64,000 nt of DNA, taken from contig NZ_CP012404.1 in NCBI RefSeq assembly GCF_001305595.1, forward strand, positions 1 through 64,000, written 5' to 3'. Positions 18,340 through 25,966 of the stretch are shown piece after piece. The notes under the pieces are model-generated. The model made no database searches. It worked only from the letters and a program-made list of their open reading frames with translations, and was not told the origin of the DNA. The stretch comes from Azospirillum thiophilum. GTDB taxonomy: Bacteria > Pseudomonadota > Alphaproteobacteria > Azospirillales > Azospirillaceae. Numbering within the stretch: the stretch's first letter is position 1; the number at the start of each line of letters is the position of its first letter. Made by a program: the position numbers and the translations under genes.

Positions 18340-19839
18340 ATGACCACCGAACTTCAGCACCTGATCGGCGGCAAGCCGGTTTCCGGAACGTCCGGCCGGT
18401 TCGCCGACGTCTATTCCCCGATGACCGGCGAGGTGCGCGCCCGCGTGCCGCTGGCCAGCGTGGAGGAGATGCGCGCCGCGGTCGAGAACGCCAAGCAGGC
18501 GCAGCGCGGCTGGGCCGCCACCAACCCGCAGCGCCGCGCCCGCGTGCTGATGCGCTTCCTCGACCTCGTGCAGCGCGACTATGACGAGCTGGCGCTGCTG
18601 CTGTCGCTGGAGCATGGCAAGACCATCATCGACGCCAAGGGCGACATCCAGCGCGGGCTGGAGGTGGTCGAGTTCGCCTGCGGCATCCCGCATCTGCTGA
18701 AGGGCGAGTTCACCGACGGCGCCGGCCCCGGCATCGACATCTATTCGATGCGCCAGCCGCTGGGCGTCGTCGCCGGCATCACGCCGTTCAACTTCCCGGC
18801 GATGATCCCGATGTGGAAGTTCGCCCCGGCCATCGCCTGCGGCAACGCCTTCATCCTGAAGCCGTCGGAGCGCACCCCGGGCGTGCCGGTCAAGCTGGCC
18901 GAGCTGATGCTGGAAGCCGGCCTGCCGCCGGGCATCCTCAACGTCGTCCATGGCGACAAGGTGGCGGTGGACGCCATCCTCGACGACCGCGACATCAAGG
19001 CGGTCGGCTTCGTCGGCTCCACCCCGATCGCCGAATACATCTACAACCGCGGCTGCGCGGCCGGCAAGCGCGTGCAGTGCTTCGGCGGCGCCAAGAACCA
19101 TGCGCTGGTGATGCCCGACGCCGACCTCGACCAGGCGACCGACGCGCTGATCGGCGCCGGCTACGGCGCGGCGGGCGAGCGCTGCATGGCGATCTCGGTC
19201 GTCGTCCCGGTCGGCAAGAAGACCGCCGACGCGCTGATGGAGCGGCTGATCCCGCGGGTGGAAGGCCTGAAGGTCGGCCCCTCGACCGACAGCAGCGCCG
19301 ATTTCGGCCCGCTGGTGACCGCCGAGCATCTGGCCCGGGTGAAGTCCTACGTCGATCTCGGCGTCAAGGAAGGCGCCAAGCTGGCGGTCGACGGCCGCGA
19401 GTTCAGCATGCAGGGCTACGAGAACGGCTTCTACATGGGCGGCTGCCTGTTCGACGAGGTGAAGCCGGACATGCGCATCTACAAGGAGGAGATCTTCGGC
19501 CCGGTCCTCTCCGTCGTCCGTGCCGACTCCTACGAAGAGGCGCTGGCGCTGCCGAACGACCATGAGTACGGCAACGGCGTGGCGATCTTCACCCGCGACG
19601 GCGACGCCGCCCGTGACTTCGCCTCCCGCGTCGACGTCGGCATGGTCGGCATCAACGTGCCGATCCCGGTTCCGCTCGCCTACTACACCTTCGGCGGCTG
19701 GAAGCGTTCGGGCTTCGGCGACCTGAACCAGCACGGCCCCGACGCGGTGCGCTTCTACACCAAGACCAAGACCGTCACCTCGCGCTGGCCCTCGGGCGTC
19801 AAGGACGGCGCCAGCTTCGTCATCCCGACCATGGAGTGA
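18340..19839 (+). CDS. mmsA: CoA-acylating methylmalonate-semialdehyde dehydrogenase
   Basis: A 499-residue aldehyde dehydrogenase of the MmsA type. It has ITPFNFPAMIPMWKFAPA (cofactor site), KPSERTPG, the FVGSTP turn and catalytic Cys282 in GAAGERCMAIS. MmsA converts methylmalonate or malonate semialdehyde with CoA and NAD+ to propionyl- or acetyl-CoA, in valine and inositol breakdown. A GGGAGGACA ribosome site precedes the ATG. It is followed on the same strand by isobutyryl-CoA dehydrogenase and mmsB, which places it in valine catabolism. Confidence 0.95.
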   Translation: MTTELQHLIGGKPVSGTSGRFADVYSPMTGEVRARVPLASVEEMRAAVENAKQAQRGWAATNPQRRARVLMRFLDLVQRDYDELALLLSLEHGKTIIDAKGDIQRGLEVVEFACGIPHLLKGEFTDGAGPGIDIYSMRQPLGVVAGITPFNFPAMIPMWKFAPAIACGNAFILKPSERTPGVPVKLAELMLEAGLPPGILNVVHGDKVAVDAILDDRDIKAVGFVGSTPIAEYIYNRGCAAGKRVQCFGGAKNHALVMPDADLDQATDALIGAGYGAAGERCMAISVVVPVGKKTADALMERLIPRVEGLKVGPSTDSSADFGPLVTAEHLARVKSYVDLGVKEGAKLAVDGREFSMQGYENGFYMGGCLFDEVKPDMRIYKEEIFGPVLSVVRADSYEEALALPNDHEYGNGVAIFTRDGDAARDFASRVDVGMVGINVPIPVPLAYYTFGGWKRSGFGDLNQHGPDAVRFYTKTKTVTSRWPSGVKDGASFVIPTME

Positions 19840-19853
19840 TGGGTCCTTAGCCT

Positions 19854-20002
19854 CCCTCTCCCGCCCCGGGAGAGGGAAGGGGCCCATGCGAAGCATGGGA
19901 AGGGTGAGGGGGACGACAAGGATCGTTGCGCTTATCCTTGGATCACCCCTCACCCTCCCCACCTTACGGTGGGTCCCCTCCCTCTCCCGGGGCGGGAGAG
20001 GG
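19854..20002. repeat. Long GC-rich inverted repeat between mmsA and isobutyryl-CoA dehydrogenase
   Basis: Left arm 19854-19911 and right arm 19946-20002 are nearly complementary over about 57 bases, each starting or ending with CCCTCTCCC...GGGAGAGGG. The left arm carries the hairpin CCCATGC-gaa-GCATGGG; the right arm carries CCCACC-ttac-GGTGGG. The copy at 23.2 kb has different stem bases that still pair. It would be transcribed in the valine operon and ends 18 bp before the next start codon. Confidence 0.9.
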
Positions 20003-20020
20003 CCTTGATTGAGGTGACGC

Positions 20021-21166
20021 ATGTCCTTTGAACTGACCGAAGACCAGGTCGCCATCCGCGACATGGCGTTGTCCTTCGCCCGCGACGAGCTGGCGCCCAA
20101 CGCCGTCGAGTGGGACCAGAAGAAGCATTTCCCCGTCGAAACCCTGCGCGCCGCCGGCGAGCTCGGCATGGGCGGCATCTATGTGGCGGAGGACCATGGC
20201 GGCTCGGCGCTGAGCCGCCTCGACGCCGCAGTGATCTTCGAGGCCTTGAGCCAGGGCTGCCCGACCATCGCCTCCTACATCTCCATCCACAACATGGTGG
20301 CGGGGATGGTGGACAGGTTCGGCACCGACGAGCAGAAGGCCCACTGGCTGCCGAAGCTCTGCCGCATGGAATGGCTCGCCAGCTATTGCCTGACCGAGGC
20401 GAATGCCGGCTCCGACGCCGCGGCGCTGCGCACCCGCGCCGTGCGCGACGGCGACGGCTATGTGCTGAACGGCGCCAAGCAGTTCATCTCCGGCGCCGGC
20501 AGCTCCGAGCTTTACCTCGTCATGGCCCGCACCGGCGAGGACGGCCCCGGCGGCATCAGCGCCTTCCTGGTGCCCAGGGACACGCCCGGCCTGTCCTTCG
20601 GCGCCAACGAGCACAAGATGGGCTGGAACGCCCAGCCGACCCGCGCGGTCATCATGGAGGACGCGCGCGTTCCCGCCTCGGCCCTGCTGGGTCAGGAGGG
20701 GATGGGCTTCAAGTTCGCCATGAAGGGGCTGGACGGCGGCCGGATCAACATCGCCGCCTGTTCGATCGGCGGCGCCCAGGCGGCGCTCGACAAGGCGCTG
20801 ACCTACATGTCCGAGCGCAAGGCCTTCGGCCAGACGCTGGACCGCTTCCAGGCGCTGCAGTTCCGCATCGCCGACATGGCGACCGAGCTGGAGGCCGCCC
20901 GCACCTTCGTCCACCGCGCCGCCTCGGCGCTGGATGCCGGCGCCAAGGATGCGACGCGGCTGTGCGCCATGGCCAAGCGCTTCGCCACCGACACCGGCTT
21001 CGAGGTGGCGAACGACGCCCTGCAACTGTTCGGCGGCTACGGCTATCTCGCCGACTATGGCGTCGAGAAGATCGTCCGCGACCTCCGGGTCCACCAGATC
21101 CTCGAAGGCACCAACGAGGTCATGCGCCTGATCGTCTCGCGCAGCGAGATCGGCCGGATGGCCTGA
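20021..21166 (+). CDS. Isobutyryl-CoA dehydrogenase (acyl-CoA dehydrogenase family)
   Basis: A 381-residue FAD-dependent acyl-CoA dehydrogenase. Signatures are YCLTEANAGSDAAALRT (FAD/substrate loop), ERKAFGQTL and, at the C-terminus, RVHQILEGTNEVMRLIVSR with the catalytic-base glutamate in ILEGTNE, as in the ACAD8/isobutyryl-CoA group. It oxidises isobutyryl-CoA to methacrylyl-CoA. It lies between mmsA and mmsB, which supports the valine assignment over other short-chain substrates. The enoyl-CoA hydratase and hydroxyisobutyryl-CoA hydrolase needed for the next steps are not in this cluster. Confidence 0.92.
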   Translation: MSFELTEDQVAIRDMALSFARDELAPNAVEWDQKKHFPVETLRAAGELGMGGIYVAEDHGGSALSRLDAAVIFEALSQGCPTIASYISIHNMVAGMVDRFGTDEQKAHWLPKLCRMEWLASYCLTEANAGSDAAALRTRAVRDGDGYVLNGAKQFISGAGSSELYLVMARTGEDGPGGISAFLVPRDTPGLSFGANEHKMGWNAQPTRAVIMEDARVPASALLGQEGMGFKFAMKGLDGGRINIAACSIGGAQAALDKALTYMSERKAFGQTLDRFQALQFRIADMATELEAARTFVHRAASALDAGAKDATRLCAMAKRFATDTGFEVANDALQLFGGYGYLADYGVEKIVRDLRVHQILEGTNEVMRLIVSRSEIGRMA

Positions 21167-21183
21167 CCAACACGACCCTTAGT

Positions 21184-21209
21184 CCCCTCTCGCCGGGGGG
21201 GGAGAGGGG
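21184..21209. repeat. Short GC-rich palindrome of the same style
   Basis: CCCCTCTC and GAGAGGGG pair across a ten-base G-rich loop in the 81-bp gap before mmsB. It looks like a single end of the longer intergenic repeat at 19.9 kb. It probably forms an mRNA hairpin in the operon. Confidence 0.6.
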
Positions 21210-21247
21210 GAAGCACCATAAAAACCAAACCAACGGGAGACGCGACG

Positions 21248-22129
21248 ATGGCTGTGATCGGTTTCATCGGCTTGGGCAACATGGGCGGCCCGATGGCCGC
21301 GAACCTCGTGAAGGCGGGGCATCAGGTGGTCGGCTACGATCTGGTGCCGGCGGCGATCGAGGCGGCCGAGGCGGCCGGCGTCACCATCGGCGCCTCCCCC
21401 GCCGCCATCGCCGCCGCGGCCGAGGTGGTCGTCACCATGCTGCCGGGCGGCAAGCATGTGCTGGGCGTCTATGGCGAGATCGCCCCGGTGGCACGGCCGG
21501 GCACCCTGCTGATCGACTGTTCCACCATCGACGTGGACTCGGCCCGCAAGGCGCATGCGCAGGCGGCGGAATACGGCGCGGCCTCGCTGGATGCGCCGGT
21601 GTCGGGCGGCGTCGGCGGCGCCTCGGCCGGCACGCTGACCTTCATGGCCGGCGGCGAGGCCGGGGCCTTCGAGCAGGCCCGCCCGATCCTGGAGGCGATG
21701 GGCAAGAAGATCGTCCATTGCGGCGGGGCCGGTGCCGGACAGGCGGCGAAGATCTGCAACAACATGATCCTCGGCATCTCGATGATCGGCGTCTGCGAGG
21801 CCTTCGTGCTGGCGGAAAAGCTGGGGCTGTCGCATCAGGCGCTGTTCGACGTCTCCTCCACCTCGTCGGGCCAATGCTGGTCGCTGACCAGCTACTGCCC
21901 GGTCCCCGGCCCGGTGCCGGCCAGCCCGGCCAACCGCGACTACCAGCCGGGCTTCGCCGCGGCACTGATGCTGAAGGATCTGAAGCTGGCCCAGGAAGCG
22001 GCGCAGGGCGCCGGCGCCCCCACCCCGCTGGGCGCGGCGGCGGCGCAGCTCTACGCGATGATGAACGCCCAAGGCCAGGGCGGCACCGACTTCTCCGGCA
22101 TCATCCGCATGCTGCGCGGCGAGGGGTAA
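21248..22129 (+). CDS. mmsB: 3-hydroxyisobutyrate dehydrogenase
   Basis: A 293-residue NAD-dependent beta-hydroxyacid dehydrogenase. The Rossmann motif GFIGLGNMGGPMAANL is at the N-terminus, the substrate loop DAPVSGGVGGASAGTL around residue 117, and the catalytic Lys is in GQAAKICNNM. It oxidises 3-hydroxyisobutyrate to methylmalonate semialdehyde, the substrate of MmsA upstream. Third gene of the valine operon. Its stop is one base from the stop of the convergent LysR gene. Confidence 0.95.
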   Translation: MAVIGFIGLGNMGGPMAANLVKAGHQVVGYDLVPAAIEAAEAAGVTIGASPAAIAAAAEVVVTMLPGGKHVLGVYGEIAPVARPGTLLIDCSTIDVDSARKAHAQAAEYGAASLDAPVSGGVGGASAGTLTFMAGGEAGAFEQARPILEAMGKKIVHCGGAGAGQAAKICNNMILGISMIGVCEAFVLAEKLGLSHQALFDVSSTSSGQCWSLTSYCPVPGPVPASPANRDYQPGFAAALMLKDLKLAQEAAQGAGAPTPLGAAAAQLYAMMNAQGQGGTDFSGIIRMLRGEG

Positions 22130-22130
22130 A

Positions 22131-23048
22131 TCAGGGTGTGATCGAACTGGCCGGCGGGGGCAGGAACAGCGCCTGCTCCCGCCGCACCAGGTCGGCGATG
22201 TAGTCGGCGGTCATGGCGATCCGCGCCAGCGAGCGCAGATCCTCATGCACGATCAGCCAGAAGGACCGGGTGATCGTCAGCTCGTCCGGCAGCACCGGCA
22301 CCAGCGCCGGCTCATTCGCCGCGATGAAGGCGGGCAGCATGCACAGTCCCGCCCCGGCCAGCGTCGCCTTCAGCTGGGCGACCAGGCTGCTGCTCTTGAT
22401 CCGCGGCACCACCTCCCCGATCGTCTCGACATAGTCCAGCTCGGGCGCGAAGATCAGGTCGTCGATATAGCCGATGAAGGACTGGCCGCGCAGGTCGGCC
22501 CGGCTGCGGATCGGTGGACGGGCATCCAGATAGGCCGCGGTGCCGTACAGCCCCAGCCGGTAATCGGTCAGCTTGCGGGCGAACAGCCGGCCTTCCTGCG
22601 GGCAGGACAGGCTGATGGCGATATCGGCCTCGCGCTTGGACAGGCTGAAGACGCGCGGCATGGCGACCAGCTGCACCTCCAGCTCGGGATGGCGTTCGCA
22701 CAGGCTCCCGATGCGCGGCGCCAGGAAGCAGCTGCCGAAGCCGTCGGGCGCCCCGATGCGCACCGCACCGGCCAGTGCCAGATCGCCGTCGGCCACCATC
22801 CCCTGCGCCAGCAGGGCGGCGCTTTCCATCACCTCGGCGGTCTGTTTCAGCCGCTCGCCCTGCGCGGTCAGGGTGAAGCCGCTGGGGCGCCGTTCGAACA
22901 GGGTGACGCGCAGCGCCTCCTCCAGCGCCGTGATGCGGCGGCTGACGGTGGTGTGATCGGCACGCAGGCGCTGGGCCGCCGTGGTCAGCGTGCCGGCCCG
23001 GGCCACCGCCAGGAAAAAGCGCAGGTCGTTCCAGTTGAAATCGGCCAT
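22131..23048 (-). CDS. LysR-family transcriptional regulator
   Basis: A 305-residue LysR protein starting at the ATG at 23046-23048 (MADFNWNDLRFFLAVARAGT). The DNA-binding domain is residues 1-60 (LRADHTTVSRRITALEEAL), followed by the effector domain. It resembles the subgroup found beside mmsAB-type valine genes. It is convergent with mmsB (one base apart), so the pair may share terminator function, and it may regulate the operon. In-frame codons upstream of 23048 lack family similarity. Confidence 0.88.
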   Translation of the reverse strand: MADFNWNDLRFFLAVARAGTLTTAAQRLRADHTTVSRRITALEEALRVTLFERRPSGFTLTAQGERLKQTAEVMESAALLAQGMVADGDLALAGAVRIGAPDGFGSCFLAPRIGSLCERHPELEVQLVAMPRVFSLSKREADIAISLSCPQEGRLFARKLTDYRLGLYGTAAYLDARPPIRSRADLRGQSFIGYIDDLIFAPELDYVETIGEVVPRIKSSSLVAQLKATLAGAGLCMLPAFIAANEPALVPVLPDELTITRSFWLIVHEDLRSLARIAMTADYIADLVRREQALFLPPPASSITP

Positions 23049-23488
23049 ATCCGCCGGTCGTGGATGCAACGGGGGCCGAACTGTCCCACCAACCCGCCCG
23101 CCTGACAAGTGCGGCAACCTGCCCCTTGCGACCATGCCGCAGCTGCCGACGGCCCGCCCCCTCCCCCAGGGTGATCGCATTTGGCTCCCTCTCCCGCCCC
23201 GGGAGAGGGAAGGGGCCCGCCGCGAAGCGGTGGGAAGGGTGAGGGGCCAGGCACGAAGCCATGCGGTTCGGGAGTCTTGCCCCACCCCTCACCCTCCCCA
23301 CTTCGTGGGTCCCCTCCCTCTCCCGGGGCGGGAGAGGGCGATTGCTGCCAAATGCGATTGCCCTGCCCCCTTCCCCGACGGAGTACCGCGCCTGACGGCG
23401 GATACCCCCCATTTCATACGGACGATCCTGCCGGCCGGGACGTTTATCTGTTGAGGGGTATGGGTGCGGCGAACGAAAAGGATGGGCA
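23049..23488. other. 440-bp intergenic region holding a long inverted repeat
   Basis: Lies between the LysR start and a small secreted-protein gene. Apart from the inverted repeat at 23174-23358 and a leader before 23489, no gene with plausible family content was seen. Confidence 0.6.
23174..23358. repeat. Long GC-rich inverted repeat with extended outer arms
   Basis: Core arms (23187-23246 and 23285-23338) match the 19.9-kb element. The left hairpin is CCCGCCGC-gaa-GCGGTGGG and the right one CCCAC-ttc-GTGGG. Outside the core an extra perfect 11-bp inverted repeat, ATCGCATTTGG (23174-23184) and CCAAATGCGAT (23348-23358), bounds the element, which is not seen at the other copies. These ends look like terminal inverted repeats of a small non-coding mobile unit, or a recent palindromic duplication. 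Confidence 0.85.
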
Positions 23489-24106
23489 ATGCCGGGAAAC
23501 GGCCGGACGGCGGAGCGGAACGGAGCGGCCTTGGCGATGGCGACGGCATTTGTGAGGGCGGGGCGTGCCATTCTGCTTGTCACCGCCATGCTGTCCGCGG
23601 CGCCGTCCGCCATGGCGGAGCCGATGTTGTTCGCGCCCGACGGCACCGCTCCCCTGCACGCTCCGCCCCCTGCAGCGGCGAAGACCTCCGGCATGCCTCA
23701 GACCGATGCGCTGGATTGCTGGCTGCTGGATCCGGGCGGCCTGGAACGCGCGGCCGACCGCGGCCTGTGCGGCGACGCCTTCGCCCGCGCGCCGGAAACC
23801 GCATCCCTGCCTGCCCCCCTGGCCGCCCCTCTGCCCAATGCCCCACCCGCTTCCGTGATGACGCCGCCGCGCAAGCCGAAGGTACCGGACAGCCGCACCA
23901 GCGCCTCCAGCCGCAGCGGTTCCCATGCCACCGGACGCTCCCCGGCACGCATCGAGCGCGCCGGGGGCGGCAGTGATTTCTTCAGCAATTTCCAGCGGGA
24001 TTTCCGCGCGCTGACCGACCTTCTGGGCAGCGGCCCGTCATCGGGACGCGGCTCATCGGGACGCGGCGACGGCGGGACCGGCTCCCACCTGTCGCATCGC
24101 CGCTGA
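23489..24106 (+). CDS. Small secreted protein of unknown function
   Basis: A 205-residue protein with a hydrophobic N-terminal segment (ILLVTAMLSAAPSAMA) that looks like a signal peptide cleaved near residue 44. The rest is Pro/Ala/Ser-rich and low complexity, with two cysteines (DCWLLD and GLCGDAF) and a C-terminal Ser/Gly tail. No family recognised. An AAGGATG sequence precedes the ATG at 23489; a second in-frame ATG at 23537 would shorten the leader. It is convergent with the DUF3102-like gene. Codon use is like its neighbours, so it is probably real. Confidence 0.6.
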   Translation: MPGNGRTAERNGAALAMATAFVRAGRAILLVTAMLSAAPSAMAEPMLFAPDGTAPLHAPPPAAAKTSGMPQTDALDCWLLDPGGLERAADRGLCGDAFARAPETASLPAPLAAPLPNAPPASVMTPPRKPKVPDSRTSASSRSGSHATGRSPARIERAGGGSDFFSNFQRDFRALTDLLGSGPSSGRGSSGRGDGGTGSHLSHRR

Positions 24107-24108
24107 GG

Positions 24109-24867
24109 TCAGGACGCGCCGTCGCCGGCCTCGGCCCCCACATCGTCCGGCCCGATATCCTCGGCCTCGACATCGATGGTCACGCCGCTGCGGTTGGCGC
24201 GGCCATGGCCATGGTCCGGGTCGATGCCATGGTCGCGCAGCAGCTCGCCGCGGATGTCGGCCATCCTCGCCCCCAGCCGGGCATATTCGGCCAGCAGCTG
24301 CCGGCGCCGGTCGTTCGGCGTCACATCCTTCGGCGGCCGCAGCGAGCGCTTGAAGTCGATCAGCTGCCGGCGGGTCACGTCCGGGCGGACCAGCCCCTCG
24401 GCCTTGGCACGCTCCAGCTCGTCCGGCGTCATGGTGACGATCTGGTAGGCGACGCTCTCCGCCCCCGGCAGCACGTCCAGCGACAGCCGGCCGGTGTCCA
24501 CCGCCTCCGCCACCGCGCGGAAGCGGAAGGCGGTCTCGACCGAGAAGGGCATGTCGCTCTCGATCATCGCCTCGAAATCGCCGTGCGGCAGGATCTCCTT
24601 GGCCCGGTTCAGGTAGCGGCCGATGGACAGGAATTCCTTGCGGCTGCGGTTCCAGTGGTAGCGGATCTCCTGGGCGAATTCCTGCCGGGTGTGGCAGGGC
24701 ACGATGGCGTCGCTGATGTCTGCCGCCCTGCGGTCCGCCTTGGACGGCGCCACCGCCGCCGGGGAGGAGCGGGCGGGCAATGGGGACGCGGCGGCCTGGG
24801 GGACCGGCTGGGGAGCGGCCTTGCCCTGCTCAGCCGCCTTCTTCATGAAGGACTTGACGTTGACCAT
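24109..24867 (-). CDS. DUF3102-like protein, partner of ParA
   Basis: A 252-residue protein. The middle (about residues 60-130: EFAQEIRYHWNRSRKEFLSI, GRYLNRAKEILPHGDFEAMI, PFSVETAFRFR) matches the DUF3102 pattern found in plasmid- and phage-type proteins. Around it are a Pro/Ala/Ser-rich N-terminus and an acidic C-terminus. It starts two bases after the stop of the ParA gene (TGAGCATG), so they are one operon. It takes the place of ParB and may be the DNA-binding or adaptor partner. No helix-turn-helix of ParB type was recognised. Confidence 0.75.
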   Translation of the reverse strand: MVNVKSFMKKAAEQGKAAPQPVPQAAASPLPARSSPAAVAPSKADRRAADISDAIVPCHTRQEFAQEIRYHWNRSRKEFLSIGRYLNRAKEILPHGDFEAMIESDMPFSVETAFRFRAVAEAVDTGRLSLDVLPGAESVAYQIVTMTPDELERAKAEGLVRPDVTRRQLIDFKRSLRPPKDVTPNDRRRQLLAEYARLGARMADIRGELLRDHGIDPDHGHGRANRSGVTIDVEAEDIGPDDVGAEAGDGAS

Positions 24868-24869
24868 GC

Positions 24870-25634
24870 TCAGATCCCCAGCTCGTGCCGGATGAAGTAC
24901 CAGGCGCCCAGGCATTCGTCGGCGCCGTTCACCGCTCCGACATCGACGATGGAACAGCCGATGTCGTCGACCCGGTGCATGTCCTCGATGTCCGGCACCT
25001 CGTGCGGCACCAGCCGGCCGACCCGCCCCAGCTCCAGCTTCGCCTCCCGCAGGCTGACGGACCGGCGCTTGACCCGGTTCAGCAGGAAGGCGGCCGGGCG
25101 GCCATAGTCGCGCAGGAACTCCATCCAGGGAATGACGCTCATCTTGTCGAAGCGGCCGACCCCGGTCGGCACCAGCACCAGGTCGGCGCGGCGCAGCAGG
25201 ATCTTGGTCGCTTCCGGATACAGCTCCACCGACGGCGGGGTATCGACGAAGACGATGTCGTAGCGGGTCGGGTCGATCTGGGCCAGCGCCTCGTCGATGG
25301 CCTCCAGCGTGCCTTCGTAATGGTCGATGGCGGCGACGTCGTGCGGGCGGCGCAGCTCGTGCCATTGGCCCAGCGTGCGCTGCGGATCGAAATCCAGCGT
25401 CGCCACCCGCATACCGTCCCTGGCGGCGGCCACCGCGGTGTTCTTGCAGCTGGTCGTCTTGCCGGTGCCGCCCTTGGGCGCGCTGTAGACCACCCAGCGG
25501 GCCGGCCTCTGCGCGACGCACTGTACCGGGCTATCGGCGTTGCGGTCCGCCGGCCGGGCGGGTGATTTACCGGCATCCCTGGCTGTTGACTTGCCCGCAG
25601 ACCGTTTCGTGGCGACGGCGGTCGGATCGGCCAT
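24870..25634 (-). CDS. ParA-family partition ATPase
   Basis: A 254-residue ATPase. Walker A KGGTGKTT is at 54-61, A' is TLDFDPQRTLGQW, and Walker B is VFVDTPPSVEL. The N-terminal 45 residues are basic and Ser/Ala-rich and could bind DNA non-specifically. The ATG at 25632-25634 has an AGGGGG site at ideal distance, so it is preferred over one five codons upstream. The downstream partner is a DUF3102-like protein. Upstream lie two identical palindromes 30 bp apart that may be its operator or centromere. The type resembles plasmid Type Ib/ParA-orphan systems. Confidence 0.88.
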   Translation of the reverse strand: MADPTAVATKRSAGKSTARDAGKSPARPADRNADSPVQCVAQRPARWVVYSAPKGGTGKTTSCKNTAVAAARDGMRVATLDFDPQRTLGQWHELRRPHDVAAIDHYEGTLEAIDEALAQIDPTRYDIVFVDTPPSVELYPEATKILLRRADLVLVPTGVGRFDKMSVIPWMEFLRDYGRPAAFLLNRVKRRSVSLREAKLELGRVGRLVPHEVPDIEDMHRVDDIGCSIVDVGAVNGADECLGAWYFIRHELGI

Positions 25635-25746
25635 CTGTTCCCCCTGCATCGCGTGACGGCCTTCTTCTTAGCGGATCGGCCGGCGCGTCGAAAGGGCAAA
25701 GGCGGGACCTGAACCATGGAAATAGACGGTCTCTGTACCAAAGACC

Positions 25747-25790
25747 CGTTACCGGTAACGCCTTCCAGGCCAAATCCGTTACCGGTAACG
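25747..25790. promoter_or_regulatory. Twin 14-bp palindromes, exactly 30 bp apart
   Basis: CGTTACCGGTAACG occurs at 25747-25760 and again at 25777-25790. Each is a perfect palindrome, and both share an 18-base context (CC before, CCT after). The 30-bp period is nearly three helical turns, so two dimers would bind the same face. They lie in the 332-bp gap between parA (113 bp upstream of its start) and the divergent exoprotein gene. Candidate ParA-system centromere or operator; also possibly an exoprotein operator. Confidence 0.7.
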
Positions 25791-25830
25791 CCTGCGGTTC
25801 AGACACGCGTGTTTCGGCCCTGTTGCCGTG

Positions 25831-25864
25831 CGGAAACATTCCGTCACCACTTTCGATGTTTCCG
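25831..25864. promoter_or_regulatory. 9-bp inverted repeat upstream of the exoprotein gene
   Basis: CGGAAACAT (25831-25839) and ATGTTTCCG (25856-25864) are perfect inverted copies with a 16-base spacer; a third ATGTTTCG half-site is at 25886-25893. They lie about 100 bp before the exoprotein start and could bind its regulator. The half-sites recall, but do not equal, chromosomal parS halves. Confidence 0.45.
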
Positions 25865-25966
25865 TACAAGCCGCTGATCGCTAAAATGTTTCGCACTCCA
25901 GGAATTCGGACAGGGTATTGCCTTCCCGCAAGCTTGCGCGGGCATCTCCAGGGGATTGGATCGGTA

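Noticed and set aside
19854-20002. CRISPR or phage attachment site
   Set aside because: The structure is an inverted repeat, not a spaced direct-repeat array, and no cas or integrase gene is present.
25831-25893. Canonical chromosomal parS site
   Set aside because: Only GTTTC/GAAAC half-sites are present; the full TGTTTCACGTGAAACA is absent.
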